Below are positions 1-6,110 of a DNA stretch of 9,261 nt, in pieces. Under the pieces are notes generated by a model. The model did not search any database and had not been told where the DNA came from. It saw nothing but the letters and a program-made list of their open reading frames with translations. Positions within the stretch are counted from its first letter, which is position 1. Each line of letters begins with the position of its first letter. The stretch is from an uncultured Prevotella sp. Lineage in GTDB: Bacteria > Bacteroidota > Bacteroidia > Bacteroidales > Bacteroidaceae. Both the position numbers and the translations under genes were made by a program. The stretch spans positions 1-9,261 of the forward strand of contig CAMYZK010000078.1 in the NCBI GenBank assembly GCA_947303825.1, written 5' to 3'.

Positions 1-1458
1 TCGCTGGCACTGACAATTGACGGTATGCTTGTGTCGTACAGCAAACCCCTGTACCGCTCTGCTATTTCCTCTAACGACAAGAAGGGTGGGGGGGCTGCCG
101 ACAGAGAATTGGTGGGCGTTATCTCTACCGACCTTTCTCTAATTCATCTCTCAAAGATTATCACCTCAGAGAAGCCTTTCCCGCATTCCTATTTTATAAT
201 GATAGACAAGGAAGGCCGCTACTTCATACACCCTGACTCAACAAAACTCTTTACGCAGACCATCTTCAGTGGCATGGATCCCCAATTGCGGTCAGACATC
301 ATTGTGCTCGGGCATGAGATGATTGAAGGTAGGATAGGAAGCGTAAATATAAATGTAAACGGAGAGTCTTGCCTGGTGTGCTACCAGCCTGTGCCTGGCA
401 CACCGTGGAGCCTTGCGCTTATAAGTCCCGACAGCGACATACTAAAGGGGTACAATCAGCTGTCATACATCCTGATACCGTTACTCCTCGTCGGTTTACT
501 TGTCATTCTGATATTGAGCCGTCATGCCGTAAGCAAGACCATAAGGCCACTTAACCACCTGCTGGAACAGACGCAGGAAATAGCGTCGGGCAACTACGAG
601 GTGCATATATCGAAAAGTAAGCGAGTGGATGCCGTAGGCCAGCTGCAGAACAGTTTTGCCATGATGCTACAGTCGCTAAACTTCCACATGGGTATTGAGC
701 GCTACTCTACCGAGCAGGCCGAGCAGCGAAATGCTGAACTGGCAAAGGCGACACAGCTGGTGGAGGAGGCAGACAGGCAGAAGCTGGCTTTTATCCAGAA
801 CGTGACTCACCAGATACGTACTCCGCTGAACATCATCATGGGATTCTCCCAGGTTATCGACGAATGTGGAGAGAGCCTGTCGGAAGAAGAGCTGAAGAGC
901 ATCTCCGACATGATGGGACACAACTCAAAGCTGCTCAGCCGCATGGTGCTGATGCTCTTTGACAGTTCAGACACGGGAATAACAGAGGAACTGTCAAACA
1001 ACTCGCTTAAAGAGGATGTGTCGTGCAACGAGGCTGCCCGTGAGAGCATCAGCTATACCAATGTGCATTTCCCTAGCCTTTCTGTTCATTTCAAGACTTG
1101 CCTGCCTGACTCTTTCTGCATACGTGCCCATAGGGTTTATCTCATACGTAGCCTAAGAGAGTTGCTCTATAATGCGGCAAAATATTCCGACGGAAAGCAT
1201 ATCTCGCTCCAGGTAGACCAGACAGAGACAGCCGTGAGATTTGTCTTTGAAGACAAGGGCCCTGGAATGCCAGAGGAGTACGGCGACAAGATATTCAAGC
1301 TCTTCAGCAAGGTGAACGACCTTTCAGAGGGCCTTGGATTGGGACTGTCTCTGGTAAAGCGGCATATAACCAACATGGGGGGGACTATAACCCTCGATAC
1401 CTCATACCACGAGGGGTGCCGCTTCATTATAGAGATGCCGAAGACCACAGAGAGTTAA
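1..1458 (+). CDS. Cache-HAMP sensor histidine kinase (5' end missing)
   Basis: Partial gene: the frame is open from base 1, so the true start and first membrane helix lie upstream; the first visible ATG (25) is not the start. In order: a periplasmic Cache-like sensor remnant (to about 455, with a typical IDKEGRYFIHPD strand at 202-237); a hydrophobic membrane helix (about 460-519); HAMP and coiled coil (about 535-780); a HisKA dimerisation helix with phospho-acceptor His at 808-810 in THQIRTPLN; and an HATPase domain with N-box NAAKYS (Asn 1171-1173), G1 box DKGPGMP (1252-1272) and G2 box GLGLGL (1330-1347). The C-terminus is complete and has no receiver or DNA-binding domain, so this is not a hybrid one-protein regulator; a separate response regulator is expected. 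It should autophosphorylate in response to a small ligand sensed outside the inner membrane. The residue after the His is Gln rather than the usual Glu/Asp. The ligand cannot be inferred, and nothing ties the gene to the xylan genes. Confidence 0.93.
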   Translation, partial: SLALTIDGMLVSYSKPLYRSAISSNDKKGGGAADRELVGVISTDLSLIHLSKIITSEKPFPHSYFIMIDKEGRYFIHPDSTKLFTQTIFSGMDPQLRSDIIVLGHEMIEGRIGSVNINVNGESCLVCYQPVPGTPWSLALISPDSDILKGYNQLSYILIPLLLVGLLVILILSRHAVSKTIRPLNHLLEQTQEIASGNYEVHISKSKRVDAVGQLQNSFAMMLQSLNFHMGIERYSTEQAEQRNAELAKATQLVEEADRQKLAFIQNVTHQIRTPLNIIMGFSQVIDECGESLSEEELKSISDMMGHNSKLLSRMVLMLFDSSDTGITEELSNNSLKEDVSCNEAARESISYTNVHFPSLSVHFKTCLPDSFCIRAHRVYLIRSLRELLYNAAKYSDGKHISLQVDQTETAVRFVFEDKGPGMPEEYGDKIFKLFSKVNDLSEGLGLGLSLVKRHITNMGGTITLDTSYHEGCRFIIEMPKTTES

Positions 1459-1472
1459 ATTTTGTTTCTTTC

Positions 1473-1503
1473 TTTGCGGAGATAATAATTTTACCTATAT
1501 TTG
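1473..1503 (+). promoter_or_regulatory. Bacteroidota sigma-ABfr-type promoter for glutamate dehydrogenase
   Basis: A -33 element TTTG (1473-1476) and a -7 element TATATTTG (1496-1503) are separated by exactly 19 nt. This matches the Bacteroidota consensus TTTG-N19-21-TAnnTTTG. Transcription should begin a few bases after 1503, leaving a 5' leader of roughly 50 nt before the ATG at 1561. The match is to the primary sigma factor consensus with both elements intact, so strong expression that needs no activator is plausible. Confidence 0.75.
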
Positions 1504-1527
1504 CAGCGAATCTAATAACTTCATATA

Positions 1528-1556
1528 ACTTTAAATCTTAATACTTTAAATCTTAA
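1528..1556 (+). repeat. Duplicated 14-nt element in the glutamate dehydrogenase leader
   Basis: ACTTTAAATCTTAA occurs at 1528-1541 and again, identical, at 1543-1556, separated by a single T (15-nt period). The copies end four bases before the ATG at 1561 and fall inside the predicted 5' untranslated leader. There is no Shine-Dalgarno sequence; an AT-rich, unstructured leader is usual for initiation in Bacteroidota. The duplication may simply be slippage, or may widen the ribosome landing zone. Confidence 0.7.
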
Positions 1557-1560
1557 AACT

Positions 1561-2901
1561 ATGGAAGTCGAGAAAATCATGCAACAGCTGGAGCGCAAGC
1601 ATCCGGGCGAAATGGAGTATCTTCAGGCAGTGCGTGAAGTGCTGGAATCTATCAAGGACGTCTACAACCAGCATCCTGAGTTTGAAAAGGCAAAGATAGT
1701 AGAGCGTATCGTTGAGCCCGAGCGCATCACCACATTCCGTGTGCCCTGGGTTGACGACAAGGGCGAGGTGCAGGTGAATCTGGGCTACCGCGTGCAGTTC
1801 AACTCGGCCATAGGCCCCTACAAGGGCGGACTGCGGTTCCACCCGTCGGTAAACCTCTCCATATTGAAGTTCCTGGGCTTTGAGCAGACTTTCAAGAACG
1901 CACTTACCACGCTGCCTATGGGTGGCGGCAAGGGTGGCAGCGACTTCAGCATCCGTGGAAAGAGTGACAATGAGGTGATGAAGTTCTGTCAGGCATTTAT
2001 GACCGAGCTATACAAGGTTATTGGCCCCGACATGGACGTGCCAGCCGGCGATATTGGTGTGGGTGGTCGCGAGATTGGCTATCTTTTCGGTATGTACAAG
2101 AAACTCACCTCACAGTTCCATGGTGCAACGCTCACTGGCAAGGGACTGGAGTGGGGCGGCAGCATACTGCGTCCGGAGGCAACGGGCTTCGGAGCCTTGT
2201 ATTTCGTTCACCACATGCTGGATGCTCACGGACTTGACATCAAGGGAAAGACCGTAGCACTGTCTGGATTTGGCAATGTGGCATGGGGAGCTGCCAAGAA
2301 AGCCACCGAGCTGGGGGCAAAGGTCATCACCATCAGCGGACCCGACGGATACATCTACGACCCCGCCGGCCTCGATGCCGAGAAGATAGAATACCTGCTT
2401 GAGTTGCGCGCATCGGGCAACGATGTGTGCCAGCCATACGGGGAGGAGTTTGAGGGCGCTCAATTCTTCGAGGGACGCAAGCCGTGGGAGCAGAATGCTG
2501 ACATCTACCTGCCCTGTGCTACCCAGAATGAGCTGAATGGCGAGGATGCCGACCGCATACTGGCACAGAAGCCGCTTTGCGTTGCAGAGGTGTCGAACAT
2601 GGGATGCACGGCCGAGGCTGTCAACAAGTTTGTGGCTGCAGGCCAGCTCTTCGCACCAGGAAAGGCTGTAAACGCCGGTGGTGTTGCTACCAGCGGACTG
2701 GAGATGACACAGAACTCCATGCGCATGTCGTGGACGGCCGACGAGGTGGACAGACGTCTGCACCAGATAATGCAGGGCATTCACGAGCAGTGCGTCAAGT
2801 ATGGTAAGGAGCCGTCGGGATACGTAAACTACGTAAAGGGTGCTAACGTAGCCGGCTTCATGAAGGTCGCCAAGGCCATGCTGGCACAGGGAATAGTGTA
2901 G
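1561..2901 (+). CDS. gdhA: Glutamate dehydrogenase (hexameric, Glu/Leu/Phe/Val dehydrogenase family)
   Basis: Cytoplasmic enzyme interconverting 2-oxoglutarate plus ammonium and L-glutamate using a nicotinamide coenzyme; a main ammonium-assimilation or glutamate-catabolism step. The 446 residues match the small hexameric class in length. Substrate and catalytic residues are all present: Lys88 (PYKGGLRFH), Lys112, Lys124 (GGGKGG) and Asp164 (PAGDIG). These sit one position earlier than Lys89, Lys113, Lys125 and Asp165 of the Clostridium symbiosum enzyme. The Rossmann domain begins at about 200, with GFGNVA at 236-241 and a second-strand turn SGPDG at 259-263. Phe237, Pro261 and Asp262 equal the residues that set NAD preference in the C. 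symbiosum enzyme, so NAD(H) rather than NADP(H) is predicted even though homologs are often labelled NADP-specific. The ATG at 1561 follows a well-placed promoter. The symbol refers to the family; the gene could equally be called gdhB or gdh in relatives. Confidence 0.96.
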   Translation: MEVEKIMQQLERKHPGEMEYLQAVREVLESIKDVYNQHPEFEKAKIVERIVEPERITTFRVPWVDDKGEVQVNLGYRVQFNSAIGPYKGGLRFHPSVNLSILKFLGFEQTFKNALTTLPMGGGKGGSDFSIRGKSDNEVMKFCQAFMTELYKVIGPDMDVPAGDIGVGGREIGYLFGMYKKLTSQFHGATLTGKGLEWGGSILRPEATGFGALYFVHHMLDAHGLDIKGKTVALSGFGNVAWGAAKKATELGAKVITISGPDGYIYDPAGLDAEKIEYLLELRASGNDVCQPYGEEFEGAQFFEGRKPWEQNADIYLPCATQNELNGEDADRILAQKPLCVAEVSNMGCTAEAVNKFVAAGQLFAPGKAVNAGGVATSGLEMTQNSMRMSWTADEVDRRLHQIMQGIHEQCVKYGKEPSGYVNYVKGANVAGFMKVAKAMLAQGIV

Positions 2902-2907
2902 GAGTTA

Positions 2908-2931
2908 AGAGCTCAAAAACTCAAGAACTTA
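2908..2931 (+). repeat. Three tandem octamers after glutamate dehydrogenase
   Basis: The 43-nt spacer between the glutamate dehydrogenase stop and the next ATG contains AGAGCTCA, AAAACTCA and AGAACTTA in direct succession (8-nt period, 2908-2931). Read on the opposite strand the units resemble TGAGTTTT, the same unit found on the + strand at 6065-6096. No stable hairpin followed by a T-run is present, so I do not call a terminator, and read-through into the next gene is plausible. Confidence 0.55.
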
Positions 2932-2944
2932 AGACTAATTGATT

Positions 2945-3472
2945 ATGTCATTTATTCGAAAACCGTTTATCAGAAGCTGTCGATGGGTAATGCTGCTAGC
3001 CATGCTCATTATCCATTCGACAGTGTTCATCGCCACAGCCGATGCACAGAAAGGCAAAAGGCATCGTAAGAAACACCGCACGCACAAGGTCTACAGACAC
3101 AAGCTCATCAACGAGCCGACTGTCATTGCGGGTGGAGTGCAGAAGGGCACGGCCTCTTACTATGCTAAGTCATGGACAGGACGTAAGACGGCCAACGGCG
3201 ACCGTCTTCACCATGACAGCCTCACTTGTGCCCATCGCACGCACAAGTTCGGCACCCTGTTGAAGGTGAAGCACGTGGGAAACGGCAAGGAAGTGATTGT
3301 CCGCGTCAACGACCGTGGCCCATACGGGCGAGGCAGGATAGTAGACCTCTCGTGGGGTGCTGCCAAGGCTCTTGGCATGATAAGCCAGGGAGTGGCAAAG
3401 GTCGAGGTAGAGGTTTTCGACCCCAAACGCGCCAGTAAGTCAGTGCTTCCTGTCGACAGTGTAGGGCCATAA
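2945..3472 (+). CDS. Exported RlpA-like double-psi beta-barrel protein
   Basis: A 175-residue protein. An upstream in-frame TTG (2939) exists, but the ATG at 2945 is the natural start. An N-terminal signal peptide (basic residues, hydrophobic 15-30, likely cleavage after ADAQ at about 35) is followed by a very basic stretch (36-53, rich in Lys, Arg and His). The RlpA-type barrel spans about 67-157: [25 protein letters not shown] (93-99), [18 protein letters not shown] (119-136) and a final VEVEVF strand. Asp123 in NDRGP corresponds to the conserved Asp of RlpA lytic transglycosylases, which cleave peptidoglycan strands lacking stem peptides. The usual Glu of TANGE is Asp86 here. There is no SPOR domain and no lipobox, so this is a minimal, soluble periplasmic version. 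A role in cell-wall remodelling is a family inference; activity is uncertain. No promoter is seen in the 43-nt gap, so it may be co-transcribed with glutamate dehydrogenase. Confidence 0.88.
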   Translation: MSFIRKPFIRSCRWVMLLAMLIIHSTVFIATADAQKGKRHRKKHRTHKVYRHKLINEPTVIAGGVQKGTASYYAKSWTGRKTANGDRLHHDSLTCAHRTHKFGTLLKVKHVGNGKEVIVRVNDRGPYGRGRIVDLSWGAAKALGMISQGVAKVEVEVFDPKRASKSVLPVDSVGP

Positions 3473-3516
3473 GCCAACTTGATAGATTTATTAAATATTT
3501 TGAAACGTCCTCCTAC

Positions 3517-3548
3517 GGCAAAGTTGACGGATTATTCGTAACTTTGCC
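3517..3548 (+). promoter_or_regulatory. Perfect 9-bp inverted repeat over a candidate -7 element
   Basis: GGCAAAGTT (3517-3525) and AACTTTGCC (3540-3548) are exact reverse complements. ACG (3527-3529) and CGT (3537-3539) extend the symmetry inward around a one-base bulge and a 7-nt centre. The right arm overlaps TAACTTTG (3539-3546), which fits the Bacteroidota -7 consensus TAnnTTTG. No TTTG stands 19-21 nt upstream, so the -33 element is missing. The arrangement suits an activator- or repressor-controlled promoter for the GH115-GH95-GH98 operon. No T-run follows the palindrome, which argues against a terminator for the preceding gene. Transcription would start shortly after 3546, giving a leader of about 30 nt. 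Confidence 0.5.
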
Positions 3549-3550
3549 CA

Positions 3551-3575
3551 CAGAATTCATTTTATTATTATTCTG
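3551..3575 (+). promoter_or_regulatory. Short inverted repeat in the GH115 leader
   Basis: CAGAAT (3551-3556) and ATTCTG (3570-3575) could pair into a 6-bp stem with a 13-nt AT-rich loop ending four bases before the ATG at 3580. As the first transcribed segment after the proposed promoter it might affect mRNA stability or initiation. The stem is short and may be chance. Confidence 0.25.
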
Positions 3576-3579
3576 TTTT

Positions 3580-6075
3580 ATGAAGAGGACGTTTTTATTG
3601 TCTTTATTGCTATTGTCGGCAGCCTTTGCAAGTGCAGCCGCTCAGTTTGTAGTGTTCCAACCTCAGGGCGATGCCTTGTCGCTGAGGGGGGCTGCCATTC
3701 TGGTAGATGACAGCGAGCACAGTTGTGTGAAGCGTGCAGCTGGCAACCTGGTGCAAGACTTTGCGCGAGTGACACAGCAGGGCTTTGTCTCGTTGGGAAA
3801 CACGGCTGGTGGGGTATCTGTCGTCATAGGTACAGTCGGTGTTAACAAACAGATAGACCTGTGGGTAAAGAGTGGCTTGCTGAAAGAGCTGAAAGGCAAG
3901 ACCGAGAAGTATATCATAAAGACTATTGATAATAAGCTTGTCATCGCAGGCAGCGACAAGCGCGGCACCGTCTTCGGCATCTACGAGATGTCGAGGCAGA
4001 TAGGCGTGTCGCCATGGTACTACTGGGCCGATGTACCCATTGCCAGGCAGGAACATATATATATAATGAGAGGCGAATATACCGATGGTGAGCCTGCCGT
4101 GCGCTATCGTGGCATCTTCCTCAACGACGAGGCCCCGTGTCTCACTTCGTGGGTGAAGAACACCTTCGGCACCAATTATGGCGACCACCGTTTCTATGAG
4201 AAGGTGTTTGAGCTAATCCTTCGTCTGAAAGGCAATTTCCTCTGGCCGGCCATGTGGGGATGGGCCTTCTATGCCGACGACCCCGAGAACTCACGCCTGG
4301 CCGACGAGATGGGTATCGTTGTGGGAACGTCGCACCATGAGCCTATGGCCCGAAACCATCAGGAGTATGTCCGCCACCGCAACGAGTGGGGACCGTGGGA
4401 CTACCAGAAGAACCAGGAACGCCTGGATCGCTTCTTCCGCGAGGGCATCGAGCGCATGAAGGGCACCGACGACGTGGTGACGATAGGTATGCGCGGTGAC
4501 GGCGACGCGGCCATGAGCGAGGATGCCGACACCAAGCTGCTGCAGACCATTGTTGAGAACCAGCGCAAGATCATCAAACAGGTGACGGGAAAGCCTGCCA
4601 ACAAGACACCACAGGTGTGGGCCCTGTACAAGGAGGTGCAGGACTACTACGACAAGGGCATGCGTGTGCCCGACGATGTCACCATTCTTCTTTGCGATGA
4701 CAACTGGGGCAACGTGCGCCGGGTACCGTCTACCGAGCGTGAACGCAAGCATCCCGGTGGGTGGGGCCTGTACTATCATGTGGACTATGTGGGAGCTCCG
4801 CGCAACACGAAGTGGCTCAATGCCACACAGACACAGCAGATGGCCGAGCAGCTTATGCTGGCTTACGACCACGGCATAGAGCGTATGTGGATTCTCAATG
4901 TCGGCGACCTCAAACCGATGGAATATCCCATCCAGCTGTTCATGGACATGGCTTGGATGCCGCATGAGTATAGCTTGCAGAACATCACCGACCACACCCG
5001 CCGCTTCTTCAACAGTGTGCTCGGCGCATCCCCCGCCGGGGAGGCAGCCGCCATCTACAACCAGAACTGCCAGTATATGGCGCGCGTCACGCCAGAGATG
5101 CTCGATGCCAGGACTTACAATGCCGCCACGGGCGAGTGGAAGCAGGTGGCCGATGACTACCAGCGTCTGGAGACACGGGTGCTACGCTTGAAAGACAGCA
5201 TCCCCGCCGAGGCAATGGATGCCTATCGCCAGCTGCTGCTCTTCCCCGTTCAGGCCATGGCCAACCTCTACGACATGTACTACTCGCAGGCCATGAACCA
5301 GCTCATGGCTAAGCGTAACAGTCCCGATGCCAACGTATGGGCACAGAGGGTGAGGGAGTGCTTCAGGCGCGACTCGCTGCTCTGTAGCAATTACAACAAG
5401 GTGATGAGCCAGGGCAAGTGGAACGGCATGATGACACAGAAGCATATAGGCTATACCAGCTGGAACGACAATTTCCGTCGCGACATGTTGCCAAAGACCA
5501 GTGTTGTAAATGGACAAGAGGGTGGGGGATATGTGTTCACCCCTGGCAACGGCTATGTTGCCATTGAGGCCGAGCACTACTACAGCTGCCATGCTGCCGA
5601 AGGCACTCAGTGGACGGTCTATCCCTACTTCGGACGAACCCGCAGTGCAGTAGCCCTTACACCTTATACCAATACTGTTGGCGATGCGTCTATCACCTAC
5701 CGCTTCTCTCTTCCTAAAGAGACAAAGACGGTGAAAGTGCATGTCGTGGTGAAGTCTACACTCGACTTCCTCAACGTTGGCGGACACGAATACGCTGTAA
5801 GCATCGACGGTGGACAGCCGCAGACGGTCAACTTCAACAAGACACTGGTAGACCGCCAGCCGTATATGTACTCGGAGTTCTATCCCACCATTGCCCGGCG
5901 CGTGGTGGAAAAGGTGGTCGACCTCGATGTGCCACAGGACAGCGACATGCATGAGCTGACACTGCATCCGTGTCATCCGGGCATCGTGTTCGAGAAGATT
6001 GTGGTCGACTTCGGCGGCTACCAGCCATCTTACCTCTTTATGAACGAGTCCGAATATAACAGAGTGAGTTTGTGA
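3580..6075 (+). CDS. GH115 xylan alpha-1,2-glucuronidase
   Basis: An 831-residue exported enzyme, full length for GH115. It is expected to remove glucuronic acid or 4-O-methylglucuronic acid linked alpha-1,2 to xylose in glucuronoxylan or glucuronoarabinoxylan, including internal positions that GH67 cannot reach. I chose the ATG at 3580: it gives a clean signal peptide (MKRTF, Leu-rich core, cleavage near ASAAAQ at about 22), whereas an in-frame TTG at 3544 lies within the proposed promoter. An N-terminal alpha/beta domain (about 23-165) precedes the central barrel with diagnostic blocks RGIFLNDEAP (177-186), WPAMWGWAF (222-230), GTSHHEPMARN (249-259), TIGMRGDGD (301-309), LLCDDNWGN (370-378), HVDYVGAPRN (400-409) and LNVGDLKPMEYP (439-450). 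The acidic residues in these blocks are the candidate catalytic ones by analogy with the B. ovatus enzyme. A helical region (about 465-640) and a C-terminal beta domain (about 649-831) complete the fold. A Sec signal without a lipobox implies periplasmic action. The final codons run into an octamer repeat. Confidence 0.95.
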   Translation: MKRTFLLSLLLLSAAFASAAAQFVVFQPQGDALSLRGAAILVDDSEHSCVKRAAGNLVQDFARVTQQGFVSLGNTAGGVSVVIGTVGVNKQIDLWVKSGLLKELKGKTEKYIIKTIDNKLVIAGSDKRGTVFGIYEMSRQIGVSPWYYWADVPIARQEHIYIMRGEYTDGEPAVRYRGIFLNDEAPCLTSWVKNTFGTNYGDHRFYEKVFELILRLKGNFLWPAMWGWAFYADDPENSRLADEMGIVVGTSHHEPMARNHQEYVRHRNEWGPWDYQKNQERLDRFFREGIERMKGTDDVVTIGMRGDGDAAMSEDADTKLLQTIVENQRKIIKQVTGKPANKTPQVWALYKEVQDYYDKGMRVPDDVTILLCDDNWGNVRRVPSTERERKHPGGWGLYYHVDYVGAPRNTKWLNATQTQQMAEQLMLAYDHGIERMWILNVGDLKPMEYPIQLFMDMAWMPHEYSLQNITDHTRRFFNSVLGASPAGEAAAIYNQNCQYMARVTPEMLDARTYNAATGEWKQVADDYQRLETRVLRLKDSIPAEAMDAYRQLLLFPVQAMANLYDMYYSQAMNQLMAKRNSPDANVWAQRVRECFRRDSLLCSNYNKVMSQGKWNGMMTQKHIGYTSWNDNFRRDMLPKTSVVNGQEGGGYVFTPGNGYVAIEAEHYYSCHAAEGTQWTVYPYFGRTRSAVALTPYTNTVGDASITYRFSLPKETKTVKVHVVVKSTLDFLNVGGHEYAVSIDGGQPQTVNFNKTLVDRQPYMYSEFYPTIARRVVEKVVDLDVPQDSDMHELTLHPCHPGIVFEKIVVDFGGYQPSYLFMNESEYNRVSL

Positions 6076-6096
6076 GTTCATGAGTTTTTGAGTTTT
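6065..6096 (+). repeat. Four tandem octamers across the GH115 stop codon
   Basis: TGAGTTTG, TGAGTTCA, TGAGTTTT and TGAGTTTT follow each other without gaps (6065-6096). The array begins inside the GH115 gene, contributes its last codons, supplies the TGA stop (6073-6075) and fills most of the 35-nt spacer before GH95. It has no hairpin potential of note. It is probably expanded by slippage; a function in operon spacing or translational coupling is speculative. Confidence 0.7.
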
Positions 6097-6110
6097 TAAA
6101 TATTTATCTG

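Noticed and set aside
1..1458. Histidine kinase as the regulator of the xylan genes
   Set aside because: It lacks the hybrid architecture typical of polysaccharide locus regulators and is separated from them by two unrelated genes with their own promoter.
2939..2944. TTG start for the RlpA-like protein
   Set aside because: It adds only two residues before an ATG; the ATG is preferred.
3473..3548. Intrinsic terminator after the RlpA-like gene
   Set aside because: The inverted repeat ahead of GH115 is AT-containing and is not followed by a T-run, so promoter/operator is a better reading.
3544..3579. TTG start that would extend GH115 by 12 residues
   Set aside because: It overlaps the candidate -7 element and would put extra hydrophobic residues ahead of an already complete signal peptide; the ATG at 3580 fits better.
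4054..4066. AT-dinucleotide run followed by ATG inside GH115 (and a similar run near 6550 in GH95) as an internal promoter or start
   Set aside because: Both encode ordinary in-frame residues (HIYIM and YIYNN) and no promoter elements with correct spacing accompany them.
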